NCBI GenBank assembly: GCA_029216955.1
Contig: JANAVB010005597.1
Coordinates: 43,269,535-43,333,534, forward strand
Source of the DNA: Iris pallida
Lineage: Eukaryota > Streptophyta > Magnoliopsida > Asparagales > Iridaceae
Length of the DNA: 64,000 nucleotides
Reading direction: 5' to 3'
Each line of letters opens with the position of its first letter. Within the stretch, counting starts at the first letter, position 1. Shown one piece after another: positions 36,394 to 49,500 of this stretch. Position numbers and translations under genes: made by a program. The notes below the pieces were generated by a model that was not told the origin of the DNA, did not search any database, and saw only the letters and a list, made by a program, of their open reading frames with translations.

Positions 36394-37467
36394 AAGTTTC
36401 GCCTAAAGGGAAAAAATATCCAACATTTGCGTAGAACATGAAAGATTTGAAAAAGTTACTGTTGTAGGGATCTGACGTCAGTGAGATTAGTGCCATTTTT
36501 TTTTCTTCTTTTTTTAAGTACTCAGCGCCAGTGAGATTAGCGTCGGATTCATTATTTTTTAAGAAACATGACGCCAGAGCAAGTGGCCTGGCACCGAATT
36601 AAAAAAAAGGTTGGCGCCAGGACAACTGGCGTCGGATTTGGTTAGGGGAGTGGGGGAGAGGGGTTGGGTTGTGGGGGGGGGGGGGGGGGGGGGGGGGGGG
36701 GAGGTGGGGAGAGGAGGGTGATGGGGGCGGTTGGGGGGGTTGGATGTTATTATCTATTAATTACTATACATATAGATATACATATATTAATTGTAGAGAT
36801 AATATAGATATTAATTTGTGTATAGATAGCTTTATGTATATTATCTTTATGGATATTATCTATATCTATTGTAGAGATAATATAGATAATAACAAATTAA
36901 TGTACATATAATATAGATAATAACAAATTAATATCTATAAGATATCTATACAAAAATTAATATCTATATTATCTATATCTATTTGTAGAGATAATATAGA
37001 TAATAACAAATTAATTTGTGTATAGATATTAATTGTAGAGATAATATAGATATTAATTTGTGTATAGATATCTTTATGGATATCATCTATATCTATTGTA
37101 GAGATAATATAGATAATAACAAATTAATGTACATATAAATTATCTATATTATACTATGGATAATAATACAATAGATATAAATAATATACATATAGATATT
37201 AATTTGTGTATAGATATCTATATTCTTTTGTATATAGATATCTATATGTATATTAAATAATAGATAATAACACCGACCCTCCCAACTGCCGCCCATCACC
37301 CCCCCTTCCCAAGAAAAAAAAAGGAATCCAGGCGCCATCCAAGTATTTAAAAAAAAAAAATTCGACGCCAGTCACACTGGCGTCAGATCCCTACAACTGC
37401 ATTTTTTTCAAATTTTTCATGTTCTACGTAAATATTGGATATTTCTTTCCTTTAGGTAAAAATTTTT
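36394..37467. mobile_element. Long-TIR DNA transposon derivative
   Basis: The outer arms pair imperfectly for about 100 bp: GTAGAACATGAAAGATTTG on the left with its inverse at about 37412, then GTTGTAGGGATCTGACG at both ends. GCGCCAGTG / CTGGCGTC words recur just inside each end, like subterminal repeats of CACTA or MULE elements. The core has a G29 tract and a TATAGATAT-rich stretch. No TSD or coding region was found. Confidence 0.7.
36673..36701. repeat. Poly-G tract of 29 bases
   Basis: Twenty-nine consecutive G residues inside the long-TIR element, within a longer G-rich stretch (36650-36740). Confidence 0.95.
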
Positions 37468-38006
37468 GTATATATTTTCATGATTGTGGGTCGTGAATCT
37501 ATTTTCTTTTTTACTTCCCTTAATTGTTGTGTTTTATTTCCCAAAGGATTTGGATAGTTCACGTGCAGTGCATCTATTCATGGATTTGATATTCATCCAT
37601 TTTTGTATGATTAACTCACACAAAGTTTTTGCGAAGTTTTATGATTCCATTTCCAATCATGCATTGACAACTGTTTGTTCAATGGATGACATGAATTAGA
37701 CAAAGAAAAACTCTACATAAACAGATACCATTTCTGGAATTTCCAAGAATCAATACTACTCTTCTCCCAATCTCCTCCTATCCATGCTCGCACAATTGTG
37801 TTTTTTGGATTGAGTTTTGTACTCGTATCAATCTAAACACAATTGAAAATCTAACACCTTTCGTACTTGATTTATCATTGGAGACAAATTTGGTGCAACT
37901 TTTTGACAAGAAAACTAAAATATCGTCTTGAAGAAGGAGCAATATCGACTCAGGTACCTTTCTTTAACCGTCTTCAACTAAAACCCATCTTTATTGTTAT
38001 CAGATG

Positions 38007-38008
<2 letters not shown>

Positions 38009-38071
<63 letters not shown>
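38009..38071. repeat. (AT)n microsatellite
   Basis: About 31 uninterrupted AT units. Confidence 0.95.
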
Positions 38072-38073
<2 letters not shown>

Positions 38074-38448
38074 ACACATCAATGCACATAATTTTTTTTT
38101 ATAATATTGTTGAAAAATAGTTTAAATAATAATTTGTTATATATACGTTTTGAATATCTTTTCGTTCTTTTCACTAAAATTATTATAGATATATTTATAT
38201 TTTAATTAAAATTTATTATAGATATATTTATATTTCAATTATAATTTGTAATGATATACCTGTAGGTAATTAGATAATATCGAATACTATTAGTTAGGAT
38301 ATTAGATAAAATAGTTAAACTATTACTTACTTAAACTAAAAAAATGTTAAGATATTAGATAAAACTAAACAATGTTAGGATATTAGATAAATCCTATCTC
38401 CTCTCTTTCCCCTCTCCTCTCTCCCGTAACCCAACTCAGTTGGCTCTT

Positions 38449-38458
<10 letters not shown>

Positions 38459-38488
<30 letters not shown>
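38459..38488. repeat. (CT)n microsatellite
   Basis: About 15 CT units preceded by a C run, upstream of the permease promoter. Confidence 0.95.
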
Positions 38489-38495
<7 letters not shown>

Positions 38496-38819
38496 GTCTT
38501 TGCACGCTAAGTCATTTGACGTTTCTTTATCCCAAATACTCCAAACATCTCCTCCTTTTTAGAATTTAGGAAAACTTCTTTACCCTGTATAAAAATTACT
38601 GGAAAAAAACAACAAACTTGAGCACAAGCAAACAAGTTAGAAGCCTAGCTAGGTAAGCATGACAGGTCTCATTCGTAGTTAAGAGAAGGCAAAGAATCTG
38701 ACAAAACTTGAAATCATATTCATGACACCTTTTATTGAAGCTTGAGCAGCAATAACTCTTTAGCCTCCCTATAGTCGTGATCACTAACACATGTAGCCTG
38801 CCTGCGAGTGTCACTCCTC

Positions 38820-38826
38820 TATATAG
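38820..38826 (+). promoter_or_regulatory. Probable TATA box of the permease gene
   Basis: TATATAG lies 64 bp before the ATG at 38890, in a spacing that would put the transcription start at about 38850. It is the only good TATA element directly upstream of the gene. Confidence 0.6.
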
Positions 38827-38889
38827 CACATCCATCTCTCTTTGATGCATAACATTAATGTTCCACAGGCAAGAAAGAAGCTAGCAGCC

Positions 38890-39156
38890 ATGGCAAAGGA
38901 GCTCCAAAGCAAGTCCAGCTCTGTGGAGGAAGCGCTCGAGATAGGCGGCGGTGTTGGCCGCCATGGGATCGACGAGGACGGAAGAGCGAAGAGAACAGGT
39001 ATATATATATATATATAAGTACGGATCGGGAGTTCCGTTTCCGGAGCCCCGTGATCCTTGGCCGTTAGATCGGACGGCATCGCGTGGGCCCCGTGTGGAC
39101 CTGCTCGATCCGATGGTGCAGGAGGCAGGACTTCGACGGGACTCCGCGGTATCCAC

Positions 39157-39229
<73 letters not shown>

Positions 39230-42200
39230 GTTCAAAAAAAAAAAATATATATATATATATGGGTTCAGATCGGGAGTCCCGTTTCCGGAGACCCACCGAA
39301 GTCCCGCGTCCCTTGGCCATTGGATCACAACATCACTTGGGCTGACCCTGCTCAATTCGATGGTGTAGAGGGCGGAACTCTGCAGACGGATCTTTTGATC
39401 CGTGCCATACGGCCATACCTGCTCCCAATAGCGGATATTGTCTTGATATAAATTTCTGAAATAAATACACTAATCCTTCCTATGTTTCATAGTTATTATA
39501 GAGATTATTCCTACCTTAAAAATAATTACATGGATTATTCCTCTAGACAAATTATTTTAACTACCCTTATATTTTACACTTATTAATTTTTTTTCTATTT
39601 TGAAACTAATTATACGGACCATTTCTATAGTTTATATTTTCTGTAGAAATTTATAACACTGACCACTCCAATGTTTTCTAAAATTTATAAAGGAGAGGGT
39701 GGTCATTCTAATTATTTTTAGAATATGAATAGTCTAACCATGTAGCACTCATGAAACATAGGAGAGCCAATATTTTTATTTCATGTTTTATTTTTGAATA
39801 GAAATGATTAAAAACATAAGGAATAATTAATTTTAAAATAGAGATGATTAATATAATAAGTATGAAATATAGAAATAATCAACTTAAATTGTCCTAAATT
39901 TCTAGAGGACCAAAATAAAGAATAACTATGGTGAGGCCGACACAGCCACAAGTCCTGCAGGTCTCCGCGACTGCTAAACGTATATAAATATGCTTGGATG
40001 ATTTTGCAGGGACATTGCTGACTGCGAGTGCACACATCATAACTGCTGTGATTGGGTCGGGAGTGCTCTCGCTGGCCTGGGCCATAGCTCAGCTGGGTTG
40101 GGTGGCTGGACCTACAGCGCTCATGGCCTTCTCTCTCATCACCTGGTTCTGTTCTAGCCTTCTCGCGGACTGCTACAGAACTCCTGATCCCATCAACGGA
40201 AAGAGGAACCATACCTATACTGACGCAGTGAGAGCCAACTTAGGTAAATGATGATAATGTACAGATATTAGGGTTTGGGTTTCGAAATGGATCGATATTA
40301 GAATTTGGGTATCGAAATCACTGTTTATTATCTAACATTGGTCAATTTCGAGACCTAAACCCTAGTATCCATGTATATGTGAGACCCTAATTTTCCGAAT
40401 TCCCAGTTAGGTGACTCTTCTTCTTTCTTCAGGAGGTTGGAAGTTCAAGCTCTGTGGAATAGCTCAGTACGTGAATATCGTCGGAGTTGGCATAGGCTAC
40501 ACGATTACAACAGCCATTAGCATGGCGTAAGTAGAGGCTAAATTTTAACCAGTAGTTCGTTCGTGCTTCGAGTACTCGACATCCATCAGATCGATCGATC
40601 ATAGGCTAATGTGGATTCTCCTTTTTCCTCGTGAAATCGATCAGGGCGGTCAAGAGGTCGAACTGCTTCCACAGGAACGGCCACCACGCGGCCTGCCACG
40701 CGTCGGACAACACGTACATGATCATCTACGGCGTCATACAGGTAGTGCTGTCGCAGATACCCAGCTTCCACAAGCTCTGGTGGCTCTCCATCGTGGCGGC
40801 CGCCATGTCCTTCGCCTACTCTTCCATCGGCCTCGGCCTCTCCGTCGCGAAGATTGCAGGTGTGATCTGCCGTACAAACAGTACTAATCCAGAACATCTT
40901 TGGAATGCAATCTATGTTACGTATATTTGTCTCTCTTTTTATTAGGTGCAGATGGTGGCGATGTGAGGACCACCCTGGCAGGGGTCATAGTTGGGGTGGA
41001 TGTGTCGGGGAGCGAGAAGGTGTGGAGGACATTTCAAGCACTTGGAGATATAGCATTTGCTTATTCCTTCTCTAATGTTCTCATTGAAATAGAGGTATCA
41101 ATTTCAATTTCTTTGAATTCTGATAACTTAAGGGCCTGCTTGTAAATTATAGGGATAGCGGTTATGATATATTTTTAGAGTACCGGTTATGAGCGATTAT
41201 AAGGGGTCCGGCTTTAGATGATTTTTAAGTAGCGGCTTTTAAACCAGTCCAATACATGCTTGGTAATTCGCTAACGAGCTGTTCTGAAAGTTTTTACACG
41301 AATAAAATTAAATAGGAAAAGGTATTAGTAGTTATAATTATATATTTTTTGTGAGGATATAAATGGAATAAATAATAAAGTCGTTCAAAATCCACCGGTT
41401 TGGGGTGTTTATAAAGTCACCCAAAATTATATTACACCGGTTTTGGGGACGGGGGAGGGGGAGGGTTTTGAACCGACCAAAATCAGTGCCTCAAAAAAAT
41501 TAACAAACATGAATTTTGATAAATGGTCGGTTCAAAAATACTTCAGAACCGATGAAAATATCGTTTTCAAGCAGACCCTAAAAGCGGTGCATGAAATTTG
41601 GGGGAATCCTTAGAAAGGTTCTGATAATTCATAAAAACCAACACCAAAAACAACGACAAAGCTTTGTCCAATCTTTTGGGGCCGCTTTTGTCCAAACTTT
41701 TGGGGTCGGTCAGGCTACTTGAATTCGTAGAGATTGACAATGTTCTATGCTGGTTGTCGACTACCTCACACAACTTTTCTCCTTTTATCCGCAGTTGGGA
41801 CATGGAGTGAAAATATAGGACATTTAAGCACAACACATGATTATTTATGTATTTTTGTAGGACACTCTGAAGCCAAACCCTCCTGAGAACCAGGTGATGA
41901 AGAAGGCCTCTTTCATCGGCATCTCCACGACGACTGTCTTCTACATGTTGTGCGGTGTGTTAGGGTACGCAGCATTCGGGAACGACGCACCAGGCAACTT
42001 CCTCACCGGTTTCGGGTTTTACGACCCTTACTGGCTCGTCGACGTCGGCAATATCTGCGTAGCCGTCCATCTAATAGGTGCATACCAGGTAACTAAGAAG
42101 AGTTAACTAAGTTCTATATGAGCCATAAGTGTCCATGTACACATTTCAGATGTCATGTAGGGGTAAGCAAAGGTTATGTTTGGTTCAAACTGACCGTATA

Positions 42201-43215
42201 TATAAAAATCGAAATAACTGTAAACTTTATTTTTAAAAATAAAAAATCAAATAGTTTTTATAAAAATCGAACAAAATCGAACCGTTTAATTCGGTTCAGT
42301 TTCCGGTCGGTTCGATTTCATGGGCCAATGTGCCGGATCTTCAATTTTTTAGCAAAATGAGCCTAATGAAATAACAATTTATTCTCTCAAAAAAAGAAAT
42401 AACAATTTATTTTAAAAATACGGCATTATTGTATTTATGAATTATTATATTACATAATATGAAAAATATTAGGATATATAGATTAAGGGTAGAGAGAGTG
42501 CCCAGAGAATAGGAAAAGAGAGTGCCCTCAATTAGGGGTTACAAAACATTAGTATATGTAGATTGAGGGAGTTTGATAAATTACTAAATCTAATCGGTTT
42601 TCAGTTTGGTTCGGTTCGGTTATCCGATCAAGAACAAAAATCGAACCGTTTTTTCAAAATTTTAAATTTTCAAACCGAAAATCGAACCAATAACAGAAAA
42701 ATCGAATCATTTGTCATATTTCGGATCTGTTTGGTTCCGTTTTCGGTTTTCAACCATTATATGCTCACCCCTACATGCATGTTATGATGCAGGTGTTCTC
42801 CCAGCCCATTTACCAGTTCGTCGAGAACTGGGTTCGTGGTTCCTGGCCCGACAATGCGTTTCTAACAGCCGAGCGCACCGTCGACGTCCCCTTGCTCGGC
42901 GCCTACTCTCTCAACCTCTTCCGCCTCGCGTGGAGGACGGCGTACGTCGTAGCGACCACCGTGGTCGCCATGATCTTCCCTTTCTTCAACAACTTCGTGG
43001 GCCTCATCGGAGCCCTCGCCTTCTGGCCTCTGACGGTCTACTTGCCGGTGGAGATGTACATTGCGCAGGCCAAGATTCGCAGGTTCTCGGGAGTGTGGAC
43101 ATGGCTGCAGATGCTGAGCATGGCTTGCCTCATAGTTTCTGTAGCTGCAGCATGTGGCTCGGTTCAAGGTCTCGTACAAGCACTTGCGGGCTACCGGCCC
43201 TTCAAGGGTGCTTAG
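38890..43215 (+). CDS. AAP: Amino acid permease, AAP family (7 exons, complete)
   Basis: Exons 38890-38998, 40010-40243, 40433-40526, 40645-40859, 40946-41094, 41861-42088 and 42793-43215 join at GT-AG sites. They give 1452 nt, exactly 484 codons including TAG, so 483 residues, normal for the family. The protein belongs to the plant AAP group (AAAP superfamily): H+-coupled importers of neutral and acidic amino acids at the plasma membrane. Signatures include RTGTLLTASAHIITAVIG and GSGVLSLAWAIAQLGW in the first membrane segment, RSNCFHRNGHHAAC, FAYSSIGLGL, YMLCGVLGYAAFG, GNFLTGFGFY and FPFFNNFVGLIGALAFWPLT. No stop or frameshift interrupts it. Motifs after exon 5 (KKASFIGIS, GNDAPGNFLTGFG) suggest the AAP2/3/4/5 side of the family, which is inference. 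Introns 1, 5 and 6 hold repeats or transposons. Confidence 0.96.
39021..39400. repeat. Direct duplication around a TA array in permease intron 1
   Basis: Two diverged copies of about 135 bp (39021-39158 and 39266-39400) share GATCGGGAGT, CCGTTTCCGGAG, CTTGGCC and CTGCTC-GATGGTG words. They lie in the same orientation on either side of a (TA)n array at 39160-39228. Each is itself preceded by a short TA run. Confidence 0.8.
41132..41578. mobile_element. PIF/Harbinger-type MITE in permease intron 5
   Basis: Ends GGGCCTGCTTG and CAAGCAGACCC, 3-bp TSD TAA (41129-41131 and 41579-41581), 447 bp. It is an intact relative of the MITE broken by the gypsy element at 16930-34122. Confidence 0.9.
42158..42773. 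mobile_element. hAT-type MITE in permease intron 6
   Basis: Inverted ends TAGGGGTAAGCA and TAGGGGTGAGCA, similar to those of the element at 1260. The interior has repeated GGTTCGGTT words near both ends. A clean 8-bp TSD is not visible, so the boundaries are probable. Confidence 0.65.
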
Positions 43216-43289
43216 TTAATTTAAAGAGTGGAAAAATAACATTACAAGGAATTTGTTCTATTTCTCATTTTGTTCTTTTTCTTTAATCA

Positions 43290-43333
43290 TTTTCTTAGAG
43301 TCTATAATAAATATATTATAGAGTCTAAGAAAA
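43290..43333 (+). promoter_or_regulatory. Hairpin with AATAAA in permease 3' UTR
   Basis: TTTTCTTAGAGTCTATAATA pairs with the following TATTATAGAGTCTAAGAAAA over 20 bp with one mismatch and a 4-base loop. The hexamer AATAAA at 43307-43312 overlaps the loop. It begins 75 bp after the stop codon and is a plausible polyadenylation region. Confidence 0.6.
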
Positions 43334-43544
43334 TAGCTGGGTTGGTTCTGGTCGGTTGCGGGTTTGGTGGCGGTGCGGATGTCGTCTCGCTGCAGCGATA
43401 GTGTAGGAGGCCTTCAGATCGTGATGTAGCATTCGAACTAGATTTGTATATAGACATTGGGACTAAGTTGTAGGCCTTCAGACTAAAATGATATTTACCT
43501 TCCTTTTTTTTTTCTTTTTTTTTTCTAAAACAAACTTCATTAAC

Positions 43545-46497
43545 TTAATGAGAAAGAAAACTCATATCATAAAGGATATGAGGAATCATAAAAGTTGGCA
43601 TCTCTTCAAATAGAGACACTGAAACATTGGTTGATAAAAGCAGAGCATTAGTAGCTAGTGAGTGTGCACATTTGTTAGCACTCCTATGTACATATGAAAA
43701 TGATACTGTAGAAGCAGATTTTGTAGCATTCCTCGCATCCGCAATTGTGTGACGAGCACGCCAGAGGGGAATAGAAGATGGAATGTTGATTGCATCAATT
43801 AGAGGCTTACAGTCTCCTTCGATAAGCACATTTTGTAAGTTCTTCATGCTGCAGATTTCGAGAGCTAAACGAATGTCCATTGCTTCAGCTTCTAAAGGTG
43901 ATCCACCATCCTCAAATTTTGTCATTGCCATCTTGAAGTCACCATGTGAGTTTCGAAGAACAGCGCCTGCTGACATCGTTTCATCCAAGTAAGCTCCATC
44001 AAAATTAATCTTCCAGTTTTGATGTTGTGGAGGCTGCCATTTGAATTCTTGCTGGATCCTCAATGTAGCATTGTGTGGGGAGGGACCAGTGCTGAGAGTA
44101 TCTGTCCGTTCCTTTAACCTTGAAGCTTCCTCAAAGATTTGCGATGTGTTGATAGGTTGGTGATTGAAGATTGCTTTGTTTCTCGCCTTATAATCCACAT
44201 TTGATAGAATAGAGATGAAGTTAGGGATGGATCAACCCTCATGAGAACAGTGGTGACAATTGATGAAACAGTAGAGTCAGCATGAATCATAGTTGCAATC
44301 TCAGCAATATGATCCCAAGATTTACCTGTTATAGGACAGAAATAATAAATGGTTAGTAGTTTCAGGATTCACCTTGCACAGAGGACATATGGCATCAATA
44401 TGGTTGATTCGATGGTGGATATTGTCTTGTGTCGGAAGAGAGTTTGTAATGGCACGCCAAGCAAAAAGCACCACTTTAGGATTGATATGTGTTAGGGACT
44501 AGAGTCTCTTCCATTCTTTGAACTCATCTTCACTACTGTCAATAAGATTGGGGAATAGCTTCTCATGTATTACTCTGTAGGATGATTTGGATGTGAAAAC
44601 TCCATCAGTAGTTTGTATCCACATGAGTTGATCACAAGAACAATTAGCAGTTAATGGTATTTTCAGAATTTCTTTTGCTTCACTGGGAGGAAAAAGGAGA
44701 TAGATGAGGTTGACCTTCCATGAGAGTTGATGAATATTAATCAAGTCACTGACTTTGTGAATCCATCGATTACTGAAACTGAAGCCTTTCACTCTAAAGC
44801 CTGGCAAAGAAGGAACCCACGGATCATCCCATATGTTGATATGTGTACCATCACCCACCGACCATAAGATATTGCCCATAAGAAACTCTCTGCTATGAAG
44901 AATACTGGACCAAATACAGGAGGATGAACTAGATGGCGCTGCTGTCCAGAAAGAAGCTGATTGTAAATATTTACTGGTAAGGAGAGATGCTCAGCCTGAC
45001 GTTGGCTGTGAAATGAATTTCCATGCTACTTTAAGAACCAGTGAAAGATTGGCAATGTATGGATCCCGAATGCCAAGACCCCCTTGATATTTCAGTTGAG
45101 TGAATTTAGACCAAGCCGAGAAGTGTGTATTATCCTTTTATCATGAGAGTCCCACCAAAAATTGCGTTGATGTTTGGATAAAGTATTGGATACTGATTTT
45201 GGAATGAGATCATGCGGAAAGAAAGTAGGTAGGGAGGGAGGCCAAGGTGGATTTGATTAGAGTAGTACGCCCAGCATGAGATAAGCATTTCCTCTTCCAT
45301 CCCAAGAGTTTAGAGAGACTGGTATCCAGAAGAGTGCGAAAAGTAGAAACTCTTTTCTTGGATTGGAGAAGCAAATAACCAAGGTATTTGTCATTAGGAT
45401 GCATCAATTGAACCCCCAGGAGATGACGGAACAGTTCTCGCATTATTGGATCAGTTCTCCTACTGAAAAAAATAGAAGATTTTTTAAAATTGACACGTTG
45501 GCCTGACCAACGTTCAAAAGTTCGAAGGATGATCTTCACTTGAGTGATATTATGTAGAGAACACTTGCCAAAAATGAACAAATCATCGGCAAAGGCAAGG
45601 TGGGAATACTTATGGTGTGAATTACGAATAGATACACATTCATAAAGAGAGTTTCGAACCATTGCATTGATCAGTATAGTTAGAATTTTCATACACAATA
45701 TAAACAAATAGGGGGAGAGTGGACATCCTTGTCTGATTCCACGACCAGGAGAAAAAGAAGTAGATGGAACACCATTGATTAGGATAGCAAAAGAGGGTGT
45801 GGTGACACATTGCATAATTAAATCATGCGACTTCCCAGTAATACCAACACCAGCCAATACTTGACTGATAATACCCCATCCTAATCGATCATAATCTTTA
45901 GACATATCTACTTTGAAGGCAAACGCACTGTTATTAGAATGGAAGGAAGAGATTGAGTGAATAAGTTCTTGTGCAATAACAATGTTTTCACTAATATTAC
46001 GATCAGGAACAAACGCATTTTGATAAGAATTTATCAATTTATGCATTATAGGACGTAATCTAGTAGCCAGGATATTTGAAATTAGCTTATAGAGGACATT
46101 ACATAGAGCTATAGGTCTGTAGTCCACTGGTTTTGAGGGGAATTTTATCTTGGGAATGAGAGAGCTATATGAGTATGATTGAGATATGGGAGCATGAAAC
46201 CAGTTCTGAAAAAAAATTGAACGAGAAGAGATACCTCAGGTCCAACTTTATCCCAACATTTTTGATAAAATATTGCAGGTAATCCATCTGGGCCAGGAGA
46301 CTTATGAGGACCCATACTCTTGATTGTTGCCAAAATTTCTTCTTCGTGTGGAATTGAACTAAGAGAAGCATTTTTTGTACTGGTGATGACAGGGAGCTCC
46401 ATCAAGATGTGTTCAGGAATAGGATATGTCTCTATAGCTTGAAAAAGAGGCCTGAAATGATTAATAAAGGTGTCGGCAATGTCATCATGCTCTGATA
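43545..46497 (-). pseudogene. LINE ORF2, C-terminal half: reverse transcriptase, zf-RVT, RNase H
   Basis: 46405-46145 and 46127-45210 carry the reverse transcriptase: KSPGPDGLPAIFYQKCW, YRPIALCNVLYKLISNIL, RGIRQGCPLSPYLFILCM and the catalytic AFADDL. 44879-44499 carries the zinc-binding reverse-transcriptase domain (DGVFTSKSSYRVIH). 44198-43545 carries a plant-type RNase H (KINFDGAY, LEAEAMDIRLAL, IEGDCKPLIDA, RSANKCAHSLA). The frames are separated by stops and shifts, for instance between 45210 and 44879. It cannot make one protein. Confidence 0.92.
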
Positions 46498-46502
46498 CTT
46501 GT

Positions 46503-49500
46503 TGTCACTCCCCGTTCCCGGAATGCGTATTTTTATATATGAACAACTCATGTGTATTTATTTAGTATTTATCATGTATTATTCTGTATTTAAATTTCCT
46601 TTAGTTTCATGTTAATTAATTATCTACTCTTTAAAATTTTCATGTTAATTAATTTTCTGCAATTTTATTTCTGCAATTTTATTTCTGTATTTTATTTCCT
46701 GCATTTTATTTCCTGCTTTAGTCTTAGTGGGTTTCGGCTTGGGTGGATCTGTGCAACCCGGCCCATTAGCTCCCACCTACCACCATCTTCCTATTTAAAG
46801 CTTCCATCTCTTTCTCTCTCCTCATTACTTCATTCTCACCATTACTTCTTCTTCTTCCTCTCATTACTTCTCCACCTAACCGGCAGCAGCAGTAGGCAAG
46901 TGCAAACTTCCTTCTCAATCACCCATTTTTATGGTTCATTTGCCTTCTTCTCGTGATTCCAAGAGAGATTAGTTCTTAGCATTTTTGATTTCTACGGCTG
47001 GTTTTCTCTAGATCTAAGTTGTAGTATTTCGGCTGTTCATGGGTTCTTAGTCCATCAACTTTGTGTGTATTTCTCTGGCACTGGAGCGAAGGCTCCATAG
47101 TACTTGGAGTTCGGGAAATGTTGTACGCACACGTTCTTACGTGCTCGCGTAAAACATCAGCCCAGTCACGCACGCGTCTTTACGTGTTTGCGTATATTTT
47201 CAGTCACGCACGCGTCTTTACGTGTTTGCGTGTATTTTCAGTCATGCACGCGTCTTTACGTGTTTTCGTGTATTTTCAGTCACGCACGCGTCTTTACGTG
47301 TTTGCGTGTATTTTCAGTCACGCACACGTCTGTACGTGTCTGCGTGTATTTTCAGTCACGCACACGTCTGTACGTGTCTGCGTGTATTTTTTAGTCACGC
47401 TCACGTTCTCATGAGCGTGCGTGTATTTTTTAGTCACACTAACGTTCTCATGAGCGTGCGTGTATTTTCAGTCACGCACACATCCATGAGCGTGCGTGTA
47501 TTTTAGTCACGTACATCCTTGCGTGCGTAGATTTCTTATCACCTTTTCACGCTCACTAGAGTCTGCGTGAATTTCCCTTCACGCTCACGCTGTGCTTGCT
47601 TGCGTGACTTTTCACGCTCACGCTTGCCAGCGTGTATCACTTTTCACGCTCACTATTCACGTCCATTTTCCACGCTCACCCCAGCTAGACTTAGCGTGAC
47701 TTGTTGGTCTTAAGCATAGACTTCTTAGCGTGACTTGTTGGTCTTAAGCATAGACTTCTTGCGTGACTTTTGGCCTTAGCTTAGACTTGTCAGCGTGACT
47801 TTCTTGACCTGGGTGTTTTTAATTGTCCTATAACTTATTCATTTTATGGTGGCATGATAATTCTTCTATTATATTCTTAAGCCTTTTTGCATGAACTTGA
47901 TAAATCATGACATGTTAATATTGTAAATATGGATTGTTGTGTAGAATGTGTCATGTGTCTTGATTAATCTATGGATACCCAGTATGACTAGAACTTAATT
48001 CTGAGGAGTTATAGGCTCGACCCCATGTAATACTAATTGACTTTTATGCCTTGTCACCATTGATAATGATTGTGACATTGACTAATAATTGATCATGCGT
48101 TCCTAGTTGGAACTAAGAGACTGGCTAGTCGTCTTATTGAATTGAATGAATGAGACACGTTCATGTAATGAACTATTGTACTCGATTAGCCAATCCCGAA
48201 TATTGGCATACAGGCACATGCAGGTTTCAAATTAATTATTTATCTATTTTACAAAACAGCATGTGTACTTTATGGTCAAGACATGATTACTCCGTGGTTA
48301 GACTTGATTGTTGCATCACGCTATACAAAATCTACAACCTAGCCGCACGGGTATCGTTGTAGAGTTGCGCATATCGTACCTCGTACGAAAGTACTCATTT
48401 GAACGACCATGATCCACGGCATGGAACTTCACGCAACGTAGAGACTATTAAGTTAAATAAAATAATGATGGCATGGAGAGAATGGATTCCCGAGTTCTTG
48501 CATGGCAGCCCCCTTGGGACTATTAAGTGCCCGACGGGCCGGCTGGTTCCCACAGATACTGTGAATCTGTCACACGGGCAGGGAACGGTATCTGCTTATA
48601 TTATTGTACATGCTATAACGGCGGGCGTCCCGCTGGAACTCGTCTAACTACATGATTGGCACAATTGATTGATTGGATAGACTAGCCTTGCTTGCACATA
48701 GTAAGAACTGAGGAATCCCAAATTGCATAATTCCAGGATAACTTGGGACTCATAATAGCAAGCCGTAGAATTTGATTGGCCGTTCAAGATGATTTGTTTG
48801 TGTACTGTACTACTCTGTTACCTAACTGGGATGATCAGAATGTCAGGACATGACGGGCCAACTTCTGTCCTTGTTTGGTTGGGAGGTTGGTTCGAAGTGT
48901 CGTGATGTGATGTGAATCTTAGTAGCAAGCAGAGATCTATTATTATATTCTTTTACTTACTGGTTTATGTCATTCATATCGTCCTTCCTTGTGGTACTTG
49001 CTATTAGAGGTCTAACCTCTCTGGTTTTGCATGGCCAGATTTAGAGCCGGTTCCCGAGGATCCAGCGTATTTCTACCTCCAAGATGGTCAATACTAGAGG
49101 CATGATTGCAGGAGGACTCGAGTGGGTTCCTTACTTCACCGCTCGTTTTGTTATTTACCTTTATACTTAGCCGTTTGGCACCGACATGTTAGTCGGATTG
49201 TCTTGTACTTACTTTTACATGATTGTAATTAAGTCAGACTGCAGCTGATAACAATTGTGTATACTTGCTATATCATCTGGCTATATTTTGTAAAGCCAGA
49301 TCTCAAGAATATTTTGACTGAGCGTTTGGGACGCCTTACTGCTTTATCTTACATGTTCTCTATTACTGTTTCCTTGTTTGAGTGATTGAGACAATAGATG
49401 TGAAATGACCATAGTAAGACTTTTATGTAGTATGCACCCCCTCGTCTGGTTAGACAGCATTGATCGTATTATACGGTATTCATCTACCCGTAATACGTAG

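Larger units (their letters stand above)
37468..38819. other. Upstream region of the permease gene
   Basis: AT-rich DNA without a supported gene. It holds (AT)n at 38009-38071 and (CT)n at 38459-38488. The CT tract, about 400 bp before the start codon, may be a promoter-proximal pyrimidine patch, but this is inference. Confidence 0.5.

Noticed and set aside
38811..39451. Overlapping Tyr-Ile-rich frames around permease exon 1
   Set aside because: They read through the (TA)n array in intron 1. The real coding segment here is only 38890-38998.
47061..47506. Three long overlapping plus-strand frames with Cys/Phe/His repeats
   Set aside because: They are translations of the 38-bp tandem array in LTR copy B; all three frames are open because the unit lacks stops.
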